Shown here piece after piece: positions 7,406 to 19,146 of a stretch of 64,000 nt of DNA; the stretch's first letter is position 1; each line of letters begins with the position of its first letter. The notes below the pieces were generated by a model. The model searched no databases. It saw only the letters and a program-made list of their open reading frames with translations, and had not been told where the DNA came from. Position numbers and translations under genes: made by a program. This DNA is from Photorhabdus caribbeanensis (GTDB lineage Bacteria; Pseudomonadota; Gammaproteobacteria; Enterobacterales; Enterobacteriaceae): positions 41,773 to 105,772 of the forward strand of contig NZ_RCWB01000017.1 in the NCBI RefSeq assembly GCF_018448885.1, given 5' to 3'.

Positions 7406-8611
7406 GTGAAGAATCGTACTCTTGGCAGTATTTTTATCGTAGCGGGCACGACAATTGGCGCAGGAATGCTGGCGATGCCGCTGGCAGCAGCCGGTGTCGG
7501 TTTTGGAACAACCTTTGTGATGTTAGTCGCTCTTTGGGTTTTGATGAGCTATACCGCTTTATTGCTGGTGGAAGTTTATCAATACAGCCCGGCTGATACG
7601 GGTCTGGGAACGCTGGCAAAACGTTATCTTGGTCGAGGAGGCCAATGGCTCACCGGTTTCAGTATGCTCTTCCTCATGTATGCCCTGACAACCGCTTATA
7701 TCAGTGGTGCCGGTGAGTTGCTGTCAGACAGCCTCTCTTCATGGCTGGGTAAACCCATATCTGTTTCATTTGGCGTACTGATTTTCACCCTTGTCGCAGG
7801 TTGTGTTGTCACTATCGGTACTCAATCTGTCGATATGATTAACCGCCTGCTATTTACTGCAAAAATCATTTTCCTGGTTATTATGCTGACCGTCATGATG
7901 CCCCACATCAAAAGTACTAACTTGATGTCAATGCCTTTGGAACAAGGTTTGGTATTATCGGCTATTCCCGTGGTATTCACCTCTTTTGGTTTTCACGGCA
8001 GTGTGCCAAGTATCGTGAATTATATGGGAGGCGATACCCGTAAGTTACGCAAAATATTTGTTATCGGCAGTGCTATCCCGCTGACTGCCTATATTTTATG
8101 GCAATTAGCCACTCTGGGCGCTATCTCTTCTCATACTTTTGTCGGGATCTTAGCGGAGCAATCAGGGCTGAATGGGCTGTTAAAAGCGGTGAGAGAGGTT
8201 GTCGCGACGCCTCGTGTAGAGCTTGCTGTCCGTCTGTTTGCCGATTTGGCATTGGCAACCTCATTTCTTGGCGTTTCCTTAGGTTTGTTTGATTACATGG
8301 CAGATCTGTTCAAACGCCGTAATAACGCGACAGGCCGCCTGCAAACCGGCATCATTACTTTTGTTCCACCACTACTTTGCTCCTTGTACTATCCAAACTT
8401 TGTTATGGCGTTAACTTTCGCCGCGGTAGCACTGTCCATTCTCGCCTTGTTACTGCCTTCCATGCTGGCATGGCGCAGCCGTCAAATTGAGCAAAAAGCC
8501 TATCGGGTAAAAGGCGGAAAACCCGCTTTGGTTCTGATATTTCTTTGCGGAATTACGGTCATTGCCATCCAAATAGGTATTGTCAGTGGTTTACTGCCAG
8601 AAGTGGGTTAA
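7406..8611 (+). CDS. tyrP: Tyrosine-specific transporter TyrP
   Basis: This 401-residue inner-membrane permease of the aromatic amino acid (HAAAP) family couples tyrosine uptake to the proton gradient. The N-terminus [20 protein letters not shown] and the C-terminus GLLPEVG match E. coli TyrP almost exactly, as does [14 protein letters not shown] in the middle. About eleven hydrophobic helices span the chain. The start is GTG at 7406, chosen because it gives the family N-terminus and is preceded by AGGGG at 7396. It is monocistronic, converges on yfaZ, and follows two TyrR-like boxes. Mtr and TnaB are relatives, but the resemblance is clearly to TyrP. Confidence 0.95.
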   Translation: MKNRTLGSIFIVAGTTIGAGMLAMPLAAAGVGFGTTFVMLVALWVLMSYTALLLVEVYQYSPADTGLGTLAKRYLGRGGQWLTGFSMLFLMYALTTAYISGAGELLSDSLSSWLGKPISVSFGVLIFTLVAGCVVTIGTQSVDMINRLLFTAKIIFLVIMLTVMMPHIKSTNLMSMPLEQGLVLSAIPVVFTSFGFHGSVPSIVNYMGGDTRKLRKIFVIGSAIPLTAYILWQLATLGAISSHTFVGILAEQSGLNGLLKAVREVVATPRVELAVRLFADLALATSFLGVSLGLFDYMADLFKRRNNATGRLQTGIITFVPPLLCSLYYPNFVMALTFAAVALSILALLLPSMLAWRSRQIEQKAYRVKGGKPALVLIFLCGITVIAIQIGIVSGLLPEVG

Positions 8612-8625
8612 TTAGCAGTCGAAAC

Positions 8626-8651
8626 TGTCCGCATCAGAAATGGTGCGGACA
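8626..8651. terminator. Hairpin between convergent tyrP and yfaZ
   Basis: An 8-bp perfect stem (TGTCCGCA / TGCGGACA, 10-base loop) lies between the convergent 3' ends of tyrP and yfaZ. It could end transcription from both sides, though neither strand has a good U-tract directly after it. Confidence 0.45.
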
Positions 8652-8667
8652 ACACGCAAAAAGTAAA

Positions 8668-9210
8668 TTAGAAATTCAAACCGGCACCGATATAAAATCC
8701 ATCAGCCAATTTGTTATCTCTATTCCCCTCTTTCCCTCTCATGTTCATAACCCGATAACCAGCATCCACCGTCAACGGCTTAAATACGGTAAAACGTAAG
8801 CCACCCACAGCCTCAACATAAGAATCAATACCCGAAGTTAATCTGGATGGCGCGCCGTAAGCTTCACCGTACAGAGCTAAAGAGGGCATAACAGTCCAAC
8901 TCAACCCCACACCCGCTGCTAATGCCTCACCATTTTTCCCATCTTTAGGGGATAAATAGAGAGCCTTACCGCCAATGCTGGCCGTCAATGGGCCGACAGG
9001 CAGGCTAAATGCGGTTCCCAAACTTCCCAACTGCCCGTTATGATCACTGCGTGCCCAGTTGCCATTGAAAGATAACCCGGCACTGTTATCACCAATTGCC
9101 GCAGAAGTGTTGGTGAAATGACGACCAACCTGAACATTCACGGAAATCGCATTCGCAGACTCAGCCATGAACAACAAACTGGTTGCTACCGCAGCAAGAT
9201 AAATCTTCAT
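8668..9210 (-). CDS. yfaZ: YfaZ-family outer membrane protein
   Basis: This 180-residue exported protein has a clear signal peptide (MKIYLAAVATSLLFMAESANA, cleavage after residue 21). It is followed by alternating amphipathic beta strands rich in Gly and aromatic residues, ending in GFYIGAGLNF with a terminal Phe, the usual recognition signal for outer-membrane beta-barrel assembly. Length and layout fit YfaZ, a small predicted barrel or porin-like protein of unknown substrate. It is monocistronic, with the start preceded by a GAGGAAA ribosome binding site. The exact cellular role is unknown. Confidence 0.8.
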   Translation of the reverse strand: MKIYLAAVATSLLFMAESANAISVNVQVGRHFTNTSAAIGDNSAGLSFNGNWARSDHNGQLGSLGTAFSLPVGPLTASIGGKALYLSPKDGKNGEALAAGVGLSWTVMPSLALYGEAYGAPSRLTSGIDSYVEAVGGLRFTVFKPLTVDAGYRVMNMRGKEGNRDNKLADGFYIGAGLNF

Positions 9211-9495
9211 TACATTTCCTCTTTATTTACTTAATGTTACACATCTTACGCAAATACAGCTAAACCGATAGACAACAAAAAGAAATGAATCATCTATACT
9301 TACTAAATATGTGTGAATTCTTCATTTCATGTACTTAATAATTAGCTATATAAATAATTTCGTATTAAATAGTAAATCAGAAAATAATAAATAAATTATA
9401 AAAAAACACAATATTTGCATTTCGCCATTTGACCAGAACATTTTTCTTAATCAGCGATTCCGCTGTTTTTTTTCATGTAAAACAGGAGAAGTGTG

Positions 9496-10938
9496 ATGAA
9501 AAAGAGAGGACTTACAACGAATGCTGGCGCCCCTGTCGTTGACAACAATAATGTCATGACTGCGGGTCAACGTGGTCCTATGTTGTTACAAGATGTTTGG
9601 TTCTTAGAAAAGCTTGCCCATTTTGATCGTGAAGTGATCCCAGAACGCCGTATGCATGCCAAAGGTTCTGGTGCTCATGGCATTTTTGTGGTGACTCACG
9701 ATATTACTAAATACACCCGAGCTAAGATTTTTTCTGAAATAGGCAAAAAAACCGAGATGTTTGCCCGTTTCTCAACCGTCGCCGGTGAGCGCGGCGCAGC
9801 AGATGCTGAACGTGACATTCGTGGTTTTGCGCTTAAGTTCTATACTGAAGAAGGTAACTGGGATTTAGTCGGCAATAACACCCCTATATTCTATCTTCGC
9901 GATCCACTGAAGTTCCCAGATCTTAACCATGTTGTTAAACGCGATCCCCACACTAATTTACGTAATCCTGCCTATAAATGGGATTTCTTCTCTCATCAAC
10001 CTGAAACACTGCACCAATTAACCATTGATTTCAGTGATCGTGGCGTACCTAAATCTTTCCGTCATATGCACGGTTTTGGTAGCCATGCTTTCAGCTTTAT
10101 CAACGCAGATAATGAACGTTTCTGGGTGAAATTCCATTTCCGCTGTCAGCAAGGCATTAAAAATCTGATGGACGAAGAGGCAGAAGCGCTGGTAGGTAAA
10201 GATCGTGAAAGTTCTCAACGTGACTTGTTTACAGCAATTGAACAAGGAGATTATCCACGCTGGAAATTAAAAGTCCAAATCATGCCAGAGAAAGAAGCTA
10301 ATCTGTTACCGTACAACCCATTTGATTTGACCAAAGTATGGCCTCACGGCGATTACCCAATGATTGATGTCGGTTATTTCGAGCTAAACCGTAACCCTGA
10401 TAACTATTTCTCAGATGTTGAACAGGCTGCTTTCAACCCCGCTAATGTCGTGCCAGGCATCAGTTTCTCCCCTGATAAGATGTTACAAGGCCGTCTGTTC
10501 TCTTATGGTGATGCTCAGCGTTACCGTCTTGGCGTTAACCACCATCAAATTCCGGTCAATACCCCTCGCTGTCCGTTCCATAATTACCACCGTGATGGGG
10601 CAATGCGTGTCGATGGCAACAGTGGAAACACGGTGACTTATGAACCAAACAATGCAGGATTGTTCCAGGAACAACCTGAATTCAAACATCCATCATTGTC
10701 TTTAGAAGGAGACGCCGACCACTGGAACCATCGTCAAGATGAAGATTATTTCAGCCAGCCTCGTAAACTGTTTATGTTGATAAACAGTAAAGAACACCAA
10801 CGTATGTTTGATCGTATCGCCAGTGAACTGTCACACGCACATGAAGATACTCAACGTCGTCAGGTTGAGCTATTTAGAAAAGTTCACCCTGAATATGGCG
10901 CCGGTGTTGAAAACGCGCTGAAAAAAATGAAAGGATAA
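9496..10938 (+). CDS. katA: Monofunctional haem catalase
   Basis: This cytoplasmic catalase dismutates hydrogen peroxide to water and oxygen. At about 480 residues it is a small-subunit (clade 3) catalase, resembling the Proteus mirabilis enzyme. Numbering from ATG 9496, catalytic His54 lies in [12 protein letters not shown], the catalytic Asn is in GNNTPIF (129/130), and the haem-ligand Tyr340 is in [14 protein letters not shown], the family signature. I prefer ATG 9496 over GTG 9493 because AGGAG at 9484-9488 is then spaced 7 bases away. It is monocistronic, with a stem-loop at 10970 after the stop. The symbol is by analogy; it is not a KatE-type large-subunit enzyme. Confidence 0.93.
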   Translation: MKKRGLTTNAGAPVVDNNNVMTAGQRGPMLLQDVWFLEKLAHFDREVIPERRMHAKGSGAHGIFVVTHDITKYTRAKIFSEIGKKTEMFARFSTVAGERGAADAERDIRGFALKFYTEEGNWDLVGNNTPIFYLRDPLKFPDLNHVVKRDPHTNLRNPAYKWDFFSHQPETLHQLTIDFSDRGVPKSFRHMHGFGSHAFSFINADNERFWVKFHFRCQQGIKNLMDEEAEALVGKDRESSQRDLFTAIEQGDYPRWKLKVQIMPEKEANLLPYNPFDLTKVWPHGDYPMIDVGYFELNRNPDNYFSDVEQAAFNPANVVPGISFSPDKMLQGRLFSYGDAQRYRLGVNHHQIPVNTPRCPFHNYHRDGAMRVDGNSGNTVTYEPNNAGLFQEQPEFKHPSLSLEGDADHWNHRQDEDYFSQPRKLFMLINSKEHQRMFDRIASELSHAHEDTQRRQVELFRKVHPEYGAGVENALKKMKG

Positions 10939-10969
10939 TGTCTAACAACACAGTTTTTTAACCATCTCT

Positions 10970-10997
10970 GCCCATTATTACACGATAAATAATGGGC
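10970..10997. terminator. Stem-loop between the convergent catalase and menE genes
   Basis: A perfect 10-bp stem (GCCCATTATT / AATAATGGGC) with an 8-base loop sits 31 bases after the catalase stop and 25 bases beyond the menE stop. It is well placed to act in both directions, but lacks a strong U-tract on either side. Confidence 0.5.
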
Positions 10998-11021
10998 AGT
11001 ACGAAAACAAATCAAAATAAC

Positions 11022-12422
11022 TCAATATAAACTTGGCAAATCCAACACCCACTTCTTAATTTGCTGACGGGAAATTTTAACGCCGTTATTTTTAAATTGT
11101 TGAGGCAACAGATAGTAAGCTACCGGACGCTGGAAAGAAGCCAGTTTACCAATCAACCATTCAGGTAATGTATCAATAACCTCAGATAAATTACTGTCTA
11201 TCACCGCGACAGGGCGATAACCAAATTCAGAATCGGGGACGGGAACAATAAAGTTTTGTGCAACCTGCGGATGGGTGTTAATCACCCGTTCAATATCCTC
11301 CGGCTGAATCCCTTCTCCACCACTGAAAAATTGATTATCCATCCGACCAAGGATACGCAACTCACCATTTTGTATCACTCCTCGATCACGGGTATGAAAC
11401 CAACCATCACTATCAGTCAATGGCTGTAATTTTCCATCCAGCCAATATCCATTGGCAAGACTGCCAGAACGAATCTGAATTTCCTCATTTATCAGCCGAA
11501 TTTCTTTGCCCGGTAAGGGATTACCGACACCGGGAAAATCATCTGCCCGTTTAATGCATACTGTTGAAGCCAATTCGGTCAAACCATAACTACACCAACA
11601 ACGAATACCTTGCTGCTCCGCCCTTTGAGTCAATTCAATGGGGATCATTGATCCCCCCAACAGAACTTCTTTCAAATTCAGTGACTGATTTTGTGACTGC
11701 TCCAGTAGTCGCCAAAGCTGCGTCGGAACCAATGATGCGTGAGTATAATCCGCTAAAGCGTGATCCAACAGATTGCTATTTCCTAGCACCAAGGAGGCCC
11801 CTTGCATTAACCAGCGCCAAATGATCCCCTGGCCCGATACATGAAACAACGGCAATGAGAGCAGCCAGCTATCTTGCTGCTGAAAATTGATTGCTGAAAG
11901 TACATCTTGCGCACTGGCAAGATGAGCATAAATCGAGTGAACAGCCGCTTTAGGCAATCCAGAAGAGCCAGAGGTCAGTATCATACTGACCGGGCGCATA
12001 GCATCCCATGCCACTGAATTATCATCAGAATTTAATGGTTCACTTTGCCAATCGAGGGATCTGGCATCCACCACAGGCAAGTTGTCACCACAAAAATCAG
12101 CCACAAAATCGATATTCAAATGCGGCAGTAATTCAGCCAAGAGCATTTCAGGCAATTGAGGATTCAGTGGCAATACCCGCGCACCACACTGTAGCGCCGC
12201 AAGATAACAAAACAACATCTCTTCGCTGTTCTTTCCTCGCAGCATTACGCCACTACCTTCAACTACCCCCTGTTGGCGAAAATTGGCCGCTATGGTATCC
12301 AAAGAGATAACTAATTGATGCCAGGTTAGGGAACGATCACACAACTTAACAGCAATATTTTCAGGGCTAAACGATGCCCAGTAGCGCCACGGCCACTGGG
12401 AAAATGGATTTAACTGCGCCAT
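11022..12422 (-). CDS. menE: o-Succinylbenzoate-CoA ligase MenE
   Basis: MenE activates o-succinylbenzoate with ATP and CoA in the menaquinone pathway. It is a member of the ANL (acyl-adenylate-forming) superfamily: the P-loop [14 protein letters not shown] is at about residues 147-160, then YGLTELAS, and the hinge [18 protein letters not shown] near the C-terminal domain. I start it at ATG 12422 ([15 protein letters not shown]), which matches the start region of E. coli MenE and gives 466 residues; an in-frame extension to 12542 would lie inside menC. It overlaps the end of menC by 13 bp, implying translational coupling. It is the last gene of menFDHBCE. Confidence 0.93.
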   Translation of the reverse strand: MAQLNPFSQWPWRYWASFSPENIAVKLCDRSLTWHQLVISLDTIAANFRQQGVVEGSGVMLRGKNSEEMLFCYLAALQCGARVLPLNPQLPEMLLAELLPHLNIDFVADFCGDNLPVVDARSLDWQSEPLNSDDNSVAWDAMRPVSMILTSGSSGLPKAAVHSIYAHLASAQDVLSAINFQQQDSWLLSLPLFHVSGQGIIWRWLMQGASLVLGNSNLLDHALADYTHASLVPTQLWRLLEQSQNQSLNLKEVLLGGSMIPIELTQRAEQQGIRCWCSYGLTELASTVCIKRADDFPGVGNPLPGKEIRLINEEIQIRSGSLANGYWLDGKLQPLTDSDGWFHTRDRGVIQNGELRILGRMDNQFFSGGEGIQPEDIERVINTHPQVAQNFIVPVPDSEFGYRPVAVIDSNLSEVIDTLPEWLIGKLASFQRPVAYYLLPQQFKNNGVKISRQQIKKWVLDLPSLY

Positions 12423-13381
12423 GCGATTTCTAACTCGTCCAATCTTGTTACTGGCATCGTGCTGCCCGGCCAACGGCGCACCAACTGAGACTGAATCAAT
12501 TCCAGCGTATCCAGTCCAGGAATAGTCGCTGGCGTCAGCCAATGAGCAATACGGGCAAGCTGAGTCAAACCGAAGCTGGTTTCAATACTGGAGCTGATCA
12601 CCGCCTCTAATCCAGCATTGTGCGCGGCTGAAATCAACTGACAGCAACGGGAAAGGCTTCCTATCAAAGTGGGTTTAATCACAATAGCAGTCACCCCTGC
12701 TTGTGCCTCTACCTCAAAACCTTCATCACGAACGCTTTCATCCCATGCAATGGCGATCCCTGTATCACGGGCAAAAGAGAGCGATTCTCCCGGGGTTTGA
12801 CAAGGTTCTTCCAAAAAGGCAATTCGGTGGCGGTAATCAGGATTGACATACTTAGCGAAACTGTCCGCTTTAGCACGGCTCCAACTGCGGTTAGCATCCA
12901 GCCGCAAAGACAAATCCGGCACCGCTTCCAGCAAAACGTTAACGACCATGCCATCACGTACAGCTTCATACAGCCCGATTTTCACTTTGGCAACTTTTTG
13001 ACCACTCATGTTACTGAGACGAACAATCAGTTCATCAGGATCGCCATTACACAGTGGCGCTTTCCGGTAGTCAGCCTCTTCCGGTAATTTACCCTGCAAT
13101 TCAGCTAATGCGCAGCTAATCCCAAATGCGACAGAAGGTAATTTACTTTCATCAGGTTCAGCGCCAAGGCGCCACTGTTTAAGCCATGTCACCGCGGCTT
13201 CACCGGCCTGTTCAACCGTTTCTTTGCTGAATTCCGGTAGTGGTGCAATTTCACCCCATCCCTGTTGACCATGTTCCTGTAAGTGAACCAAAAAACCATC
13301 ACGAGTTTTAAGCCGCTGATATCGCAGGATAACTCCTGCCTCCATTGGCAATCTGAACCGGTATAAAGTTGCAGTACGCAT
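12410..13381 (-). CDS. menC: o-Succinylbenzoate synthase MenC
   Basis: MenC dehydrates SHCHC to o-succinylbenzoate. This 323-residue enolase-superfamily protein has the expected active-site residues: the KVKIG lysine (K134), metal ligands D162 (RLDANRSW), E191 (FLEEPCQ) and D214 (AWDESVRD), and the second lysine K236 ([10 protein letters not shown]). Each is one residue beyond the E. coli numbering. Its ATG overlaps the menB stop by one base (TAATG), a tight translational coupling. Length is normal for the family. Confidence 0.95.
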   Translation of the reverse strand: MRTATLYRFRLPMEAGVILRYQRLKTRDGFLVHLQEHGQQGWGEIAPLPEFSKETVEQAGEAAVTWLKQWRLGAEPDESKLPSVAFGISCALAELQGKLPEEADYRKAPLCNGDPDELIVRLSNMSGQKVAKVKIGLYEAVRDGMVVNVLLEAVPDLSLRLDANRSWSRAKADSFAKYVNPDYRHRIAFLEEPCQTPGESLSFARDTGIAIAWDESVRDEGFEVEAQAGVTAIVIKPTLIGSLSRCCQLISAAHNAGLEAVISSSIETSFGLTQLARIAHWLTPATIPGLDTLELIQSQLVRRWPGSTMPVTRLDELEIAWRS

Positions 13382-14238
13382 TATGGGTTACGTTTAAATT
13401 TACTGAAATCAGGCTGGCGTTTCTCAACAAATGCATTACGTCCCTCCTGGCCTTCTTCTGTCATATAGAAAAGCATGGTGGCGTTACCTGCCAGCTCCTG
13501 CAATCCAGATTGGCCATCACAATCCGCATTTAGAGCCGCTTTTAAGCAACGCAGAGCCATCGGGCTATTTTTCAGCATTTCACGACACCAGCGAACGGTC
13601 TCTTTTTCCAGATCCGCATAAGGCACAACTGTATTAACCAACCCCATTTCCAACGCTTGTTTAGCATCATATTGACGACACAAGAACCAGATTTCGCGGG
13701 CTTTTTTCTGACCAACAATTCGAGCCATATAAGATGCCCCCCAACCGCCGTCAAAAGAACCCACTTTAGGCCCAGTCTGACCGAAAATAGCGTTGTCAGC
13801 AGCAATAGTCAGATCGCACACCAAATGCAGTACATGACCACCACCAATCGCATATCCAGCAACCATAGCAACGACAGGTTTTGGACAAGTGCGAATCTGG
13901 CGCTGGAAATCCAAGACATTCAGATGATGCATGCCGTTGTCATCTTTATAACCACCATGATCGCCACGGACTTTTTGATCACCACCAGCACAAAAAGCTT
14001 TTTCACCCATCCCCGTCAGGATAATCACACCGATATTGTCATCATAACGGGCATCATCCAGCGCCTGCATCATCTCTTTAACCGTCAATGGCCGGAACGC
14101 ATTACGTACTTGCGGGCGATTAATGGTGATTTTAGCCATACCATCGGTGGATTTGTGATAAAAAATATCTTCAAACCCGTCGGAGCAATCCTGCCATATG
14201 ATTGGGGAATAAAGTTCTTCTTCGCTCGGGTAAATCAT
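13381..14238 (-). CDS. menB: 1,4-Dihydroxy-2-naphthoyl-CoA synthase MenB
   Basis: MenB closes the second ring of the naphthoquinone by an intramolecular Claisen condensation of o-succinylbenzoyl-CoA. The 285-residue crotonase-fold protein matches E. coli MenB along its whole length: SGFEDI-type N-terminus, [14 protein letters not shown], the oxyanion-hole region [20 protein letters not shown], and [20 protein letters not shown]. The C-terminus [11 protein letters not shown] is identical in style to enterobacterial MenB. The start at 14238 ([12 protein letters not shown]) is supported by that alignment and lies inside the apparent end of menH. Confidence 0.96.
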   Translation of the reverse strand: MIYPSEEELYSPIIWQDCSDGFEDIFYHKSTDGMAKITINRPQVRNAFRPLTVKEMMQALDDARYDDNIGVIILTGMGEKAFCAGGDQKVRGDHGGYKDDNGMHHLNVLDFQRQIRTCPKPVVAMVAGYAIGGGHVLHLVCDLTIAADNAIFGQTGPKVGSFDGGWGASYMARIVGQKKAREIWFLCRQYDAKQALEMGLVNTVVPYADLEKETVRWCREMLKNSPMALRCLKAALNADCDGQSGLQELAGNATMLFYMTEEGQEGRNAFVEKRQPDFSKFKRNP

Positions 14239-15052
14239 ATTCGTATTCCTTATTAAAGAGTGATAAAAAATGGTTTACTACCGTGGCAAACACCTCTGCA
14301 TTCGCCCGGTGAGCATTATGCCCAACACCTGGAATAGTTTGCAGCGGCAAAGTGCAATGTTTTGCCAATTGCTGAAATTTCTTATCATTTTCACCACACA
14401 GATAAACAAAAGGTAACTTCAATTGTTGCAGTACCGGGACTAACCAGGGTTGAAATCCAAGTGAAGTACTTTCCAGCATATTAGCTACACCATTGCCATT
14501 ATTATGACGGCGTACTTTGATCAGTTGCTGACGCTGTTCAGGCAATAGATCAGAAAAAACCGGCTGCTGATACCAATCAGATAAAACCTGTTCAATCGGC
14601 TGAGAACGAAAACGTCCGGCCCAATTTCTATCGTGTTCGAGACGATTATTCCGATCCTGTTGGGAAAATAACCCAGGATTTCCTCCTTCAATCAGTAACC
14701 CGCATAATCCCCGAATATCACCATAACAGGCATGATACATAGCAATACGGCCCCCTAAGGAGTAGCCAATCAGCCAGTATTGACTAATTCGCTGTTCTGC
14801 TAATGTTTCAGATAAAAGGCAACTCATATCCATAAGATCTTTTACCTGCATGTCAGTGGAATCACCGTGACCGGGCAGATCGATGACCAATGAGGGATAT
14901 TGAGCACACAGATTCACTAACGGCAACCATTCATCACCACAGCCCAATAATCCATGCAACCACACCAGCCAAGGGCGGTCGTTGTAACCGTTGAACTTGC
15001 GACAAGCCAGACTCACAACATTGCCGCCTGTTTTAACAGTTGTTGCAAACAT
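14171..15052 (-). CDS. menH: SHCHC synthase MenH
   Basis: MenH is an alpha/beta hydrolase-fold lyase that eliminates pyruvate from SEPHCHC to give SHCHC. The catalytic triad is visible: Ser98 in IGYSLGG, Asp223 in LCGENDKK and His245 in [14 protein letters not shown] near residue 33 supplies the oxyanion hole. The predicted protein is 293 residues, about 40 longer than E. coli MenH. Part of the excess is a charged C-terminal tail from about residue 268 ([12 protein letters not shown]) whose codons overlap the first 68 bp of menB in another frame. The start ATG 15052 follows AAGGGG and overlaps the menD end by 40 bp. Confidence 0.9.
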   Translation of the reverse strand: MFATTVKTGGNVVSLACRKFNGYNDRPWLVWLHGLLGCGDEWLPLVNLCAQYPSLVIDLPGHGDSTDMQVKDLMDMSCLLSETLAEQRISQYWLIGYSLGGRIAMYHACYGDIRGLCGLLIEGGNPGLFSQQDRNNRLEHDRNWAGRFRSQPIEQVLSDWYQQPVFSDLLPEQRQQLIKVRRHNNGNGVANMLESTSLGFQPWLVPVLQQLKLPFVYLCGENDKKFQQLAKHCTLPLQTIPGVGHNAHRANAEVFATVVNHFLSLFNKEYEYDLPERRRTLFPNHMAGLLRRV

Positions 15053-16707
15053 TCAGCCCCTTCTTTCTCCGGTACTTTTAGCTCAATCAGTGTGGTTTCA
15101 TTTTGTTGCCATGCCTGCTCAATATTTTGTTGTAACTCCATCCAACTTTGTGGGCTGGTATATTTCAAGCCGAACATCGCCGCAGCATGCTCAAAATTAA
15201 CCTGCTGAGGCATACAGTAAAAACGTTGTCTCGCTTCTTCCGGGGTTGGTAGTAAAGAGAAAATCTGTCCGCCGTTATTATTTACCACTATTAACACGAT
15301 TGGTGAGGAAGGATGACGCAACAGTGCCAAACTATTGAGATCATAAAGCGCCGATAAATCACCGATGACAACCAAAGTGGGTTTTGCTGTCGCCCGTTGC
15401 ACACCCGCCGCAGTGGAGATTAATCCATCAATGCCGCTAGCGCCCCGATTACTGTAAACTGGATACCCTGCCGGTAGTTGCCCCAATGCATCTATCAAAC
15501 GAATAATCAGACTGTTACCGACAAACAACTGCCCCCGTTCAGGCAGTAATTCACGCAATCGATAGGCCACCGTTGCTTCACCGAATTTCCCTGCCAACTC
15601 TGTTCTGACGCAGTTAACCGCTTTTTCTGACCAGACAATAAGCTCTTCTGCCCACGGTGTATGCGATTGTGCCCACGGTACACGCGACTGTACGGGATGA
15701 GCCAGTAACCAGTCAGCAATATGGCAGGTCAATTTTTTGCCACGATGATTGGTAGGATCAAGCCGGCCTGGCATCGGATCAATAATCCAAAACTCCTGCG
15801 GCTGGCATTTCGCCTGCCACTGTAACAAACGTTTCCCTACCAGACTGAAACCAAACTGCACTACCAGTTGCGCCTGCGCTAAGATCTTCTGCACATGAGG
15901 ATTATCCAGCCATAAATCGGCACAAGGCAATGGCTGCCCAGTTTGTGAAAGCACATTGCCAATCAGCGGCCAGCCCAATGCTTTTGCCCATTTAGCAACG
16001 TTAACTCCCTCTTCGGCACTCATTCGACCAGCCAATACAACGCCTTTTTTCTGTTGCCAATAGTTCCAATCCGGCACTTCTGCCACAACATTAGCGACTG
16101 GCTGGCTCAACCAAGGTTCGTTACTCTTCCACCACTCGCCTAACTGCTGCTGCCACTCCTCATAAGTAGGCTCTTCATTACCATATAATGGTTCAGCAAA
16201 TGGGCAATTAATATGCAAGGCCCCATGCCGCAAATTCGCCATATTGTGATCTATGACAGAAACCAACCAACTTGCCGGTATATCTACAGTCGGTCTTGGC
16301 AAAGAGATTGTTTGGCATGGGTGAGAAGCAAAAATACCATTCTGACGAATAGCCTGATTCGCGCCACAGTCCATCAATTCTGGCGGTCGATCAGCCGTAA
16401 GGAAAACCACTCGTTCACCCGTTAAACTGGCCTCAATTAATGAAGGATAGAGATTCGCCACTGCGGTTCCAGAAGTAACGACAACGGCAACCGGCTCTCT
16501 GCTTGCTTTGGATAATCCCAGTGCCAGATGCCCTAATCCACGTTCGTCAAAATGAGTATGACAAATCAGTTTGTTATTTGCTGCGGCAGCTATTGTCAAA
16601 GGCGTGGAACGTGAACCGGGTGCAATGCAAACATGACGTAATCCATGACGGGTAAGTGCTTCCAATAAAAGTTCCGCCCAGCGGCGGTTAAATGCGCTGT
16701 TTGACAT
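15013..16707 (-). CDS. menD: SEPHCHC synthase MenD
   Basis: MenD is a thiamine-diphosphate and Mg-dependent enzyme that adds the succinic semialdehyde unit from 2-oxoglutarate to isochorismate, the first committed step to menaquinone. The 564-residue chain has the N-terminal [16 protein letters not shown] and [13 protein letters not shown]. The C-terminal ThDP-binding region shows [12 protein letters not shown] and [13 protein letters not shown]. Length is normal (E. coli about 556). It lies 109 bp downstream of menF and overlaps menH. Confidence 0.96.
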   Translation of the reverse strand: MSNSAFNRRWAELLLEALTRHGLRHVCIAPGSRSTPLTIAAAANNKLICHTHFDERGLGHLALGLSKASREPVAVVVTSGTAVANLYPSLIEASLTGERVVFLTADRPPELMDCGANQAIRQNGIFASHPCQTISLPRPTVDIPASWLVSVIDHNMANLRHGALHINCPFAEPLYGNEEPTYEEWQQQLGEWWKSNEPWLSQPVANVVAEVPDWNYWQQKKGVVLAGRMSAEEGVNVAKWAKALGWPLIGNVLSQTGQPLPCADLWLDNPHVQKILAQAQLVVQFGFSLVGKRLLQWQAKCQPQEFWIIDPMPGRLDPTNHRGKKLTCHIADWLLAHPVQSRVPWAQSHTPWAEELIVWSEKAVNCVRTELAGKFGEATVAYRLRELLPERGQLFVGNSLIIRLIDALGQLPAGYPVYSNRGASGIDGLISTAAGVQRATAKPTLVVIGDLSALYDLNSLALLRHPSSPIVLIVVNNNGGQIFSLLPTPEEARQRFYCMPQQVNFEHAAAMFGLKYTSPQSWMELQQNIEQAWQQNETTLIELKVPEKEGAECLQQLLKQAAML

Positions 16708-16815
16708 AGTTTACTCAGAGAATTTCTATAAAAGCTGACTATTAGCCTAACGGCACAAATAATTATTTCTTTATCCTAGTTCAATGAATTGCCATTTAAT
16801 CGGAGATTGTTTTCA

Positions 16816-18138
16816 TTAACCACCTTTCAGTAAAGTGCGCAGCCCAGCAGCTTTATTTTCTATTTCTATCCACTCTTGTTGTGGATCAGAACCCATCACA
16901 ATCCCGGCACCAGCATACAGTGAAAGTAAATTGTCGTTAATTTCTGCGCAACGTAGGGAAACCGCAAATTCACTCTGTTCACAGGAAAGATATCCTGCGG
17001 AACCCGCATACCAGTCACGATTGAATGGTTCGCTATCACGAATAAAATCACGTGCCGTTTCACGAGGTAATCCAGCAACAGCCGCCGTTGGTTGTAAACG
17101 ATGCAAACAATCACTATCACGGGCATTCTTTAATTTTCCCTGAATCCGGCGGCGTAAATGCTGGACTTTTCGCAAACGAATCACATCTGGCGGAGCCACA
17201 TCGACAGAAACCACAGCTCCTTGAAGACGCTGGCAAATATCATCAACAACCAGCAAATTTTCATGCTGATTTTTTTTATCACTTAGCAGCCATTGCCCCA
17301 ATTTTTCGGCTTGCTGAGCATCATCAGAATTGGCAACCGTCCCCGCCAGCGCTTCTGTATAAAGCTGAGTCTGCTTACGGTAGTAAAGCCGTTCTGGTGA
17401 AGACGCCAAAAATGCCTCGTGCCGATTAAAAGCCAGCATAAAATGATAACAACGGTGATTTATCTGGCGACTCGCTGCCATAAACTGTGCAGCCGCTAAA
17501 GATTCACTCAGTATTAGTTGCGTCTTACGCGCCATCACTACCTTTTCCATCTTACGATGGGTGATAGTGTCCAAAGCCTGCTCAATCAAGTCACACCATT
17601 GAGCACGCTCTGGCACATTTTCCGCGTTCACGACCACCGCTTGTAATGCAGAGAATTCCCGGTGCGGAACTAACTGTTGCAAAAATTCCTGTGCATTTCT
17701 TACATCCTGTCGGCCAGCTATATTTAAATACAACCAGCTTTCGTCACGACAGCGGCGTAATTCGATACGAGGTAAAAACAGATAACCCGCTTCTCCTACT
17801 TCGGATTGCGTAATACGAGCGGGTTGAATCCGATCCCAGGCATTCAGCCCCCAAATCCGTATCTGTGGAAACTGACTGTTTCTGTGTAAAAAGTTTTCGG
17901 CTAAAGCGATATCACTGAAAAGATGGATTTGCCCACAAGCAGCGACCTCTTCATGGCCCTCTCTATGATGCCAATAGAACTGCGGATAATGAGACTGAAC
18001 TGCCAGCCATTCCAGCCAGTAGGTGCTGCAACCTGCTGGCAGAGGAAATGAAATCTGTTGAATACCAATTTCGCTAACTTGTTCATTATTCAGTGTTTTA
18101 CATATATCAGCGACAACATTAGCAATTCGATTCACCAC
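16816..18138 (-). CDS. menF: Menaquinone-specific isochorismate synthase MenF
   Basis: MenF isomerises chorismate to isochorismate in the chorismate-binding (anthranilate synthase I-like) family. Family motifs are in the C-terminal half: KVVMARKTQL, ASSPERLYYRKQ, TEALAGTVAN, LQPTAAVAGLP and YAGSAGYLS, then IVMGSDPQQEW. The start is uncertain. An ATG at 18183 has no ribosome binding site, whereas GTG codons at 18138 or 18135 follow a GGGG sequence and give about 440 residues, close to the E. coli size (431). I list GTG 18138. It heads the men cluster. EntC/PchA-type paralogues are possible in principle, but the context decides for MenF. Confidence 0.92.
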   Translation of the reverse strand: MVNRIANVVADICKTLNNEQVSEIGIQQISFPLPAGCSTYWLEWLAVQSHYPQFYWHHREGHEEVAACGQIHLFSDIALAENFLHRNSQFPQIRIWGLNAWDRIQPARITQSEVGEAGYLFLPRIELRRCRDESWLYLNIAGRQDVRNAQEFLQQLVPHREFSALQAVVVNAENVPERAQWCDLIEQALDTITHRKMEKVVMARKTQLILSESLAAAQFMAASRQINHRCYHFMLAFNRHEAFLASSPERLYYRKQTQLYTEALAGTVANSDDAQQAEKLGQWLLSDKKNQHENLLVVDDICQRLQGAVVSVDVAPPDVIRLRKVQHLRRRIQGKLKNARDSDCLHRLQPTAAVAGLPRETARDFIRDSEPFNRDWYAGSAGYLSCEQSEFAVSLRCAEINDNLLSLYAGAGIVMGSDPQQEWIEIENKAAGLRTLLKGG

Positions 18139-18183
18139 TTCTGCCCCAAAAGACGTGATAAAAAGTAGGATTATACGGAGCAT

Positions 18184-19134
18184 TAATAATAATTAAAGCC
18201 CTGATTATTTATGTAACTATGATTGTTCGATTCCGTTAGCGGAATGCTATTATCTCAATACTTAAACAGGCTAAATCAGAAGTTTTGTCCTTCAGATAAC
18301 GAATACCAAGTTCATGAGTATGATCAATTTTCACGATGCAATTTATAAAAAACGACTCTTTTATTTACTACGAAAAATCTACTAAATAAATAGCGTTATT
18401 ATAAACAAAGAAATAAATACTTATTCTTCAAAAAATCATATCTTATTTTCACAACAACCAAATAGAACTATTCAAAAATCTCATTGCTTGTTAATTTGAA
18501 TTATCATATAAACAATTAATACTTTAATTAAAATATAGAACTAAAAATAACAAAAACCTTTGTTCAATGACATTAAAAAATAGATTACGATTCCATCTAT
18601 TTTTTTAAACATGCCATAAATGACAAATTAAAAAACATCTAACTTATTCTTTATAAAAATACCATATTATCCACCTTTTAAATCAATAAGGTAAAAACCA
18701 TATAATCCCATACCAAAAAATTAACACAACCAATTGTTTTAAAACAAATTTTAAAAAAACAATATCAAAGCAACTTATATTTACCATCTTAACATCAATT
18801 AAAAAATGAAATTTCAAACCATATAAAAAAGAGAAATAAAAAATCATTATTACATTTAATGATTAAAATAATAAAAATTCATATTATTTAATTCCATATA
18901 TTAGATATACAAAAACCATAAATAATTTTATTTAAGATTAATTGCAATGCAAAAAATTATTTAATAAAACTCATGAATAAAACTATTTTTTCAACAATTA
19001 CTCGCGGAAATATATGTATTTTTAATTCAGATTATTCAATAAAAAACACAACGTTAATTTAACAATATGAGTATTATGACGTTCGGTTGTGCCTTGATGT
19101 ATTTAATAATTTTTCAATAAAGCAAGAACCATTA
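18184..19134. other. Long AT-rich spacer between menF and paxA
   Basis: About 950 bp of extremely AT-rich sequence separate the divergent menF and paxA genes. I see no coding frame with a credible ribosome binding site. It must hold the menF promoter (near 18190-18260) and the paxA promoter, but AT-runs make -10/-35 assignment by eye meaningless. Such AT-rich upstream DNA is typical of loci silenced by H-NS-type proteins; that is inference. Confidence 0.5.
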
Positions 19135-19146
19135 ATGGAGAAATAT

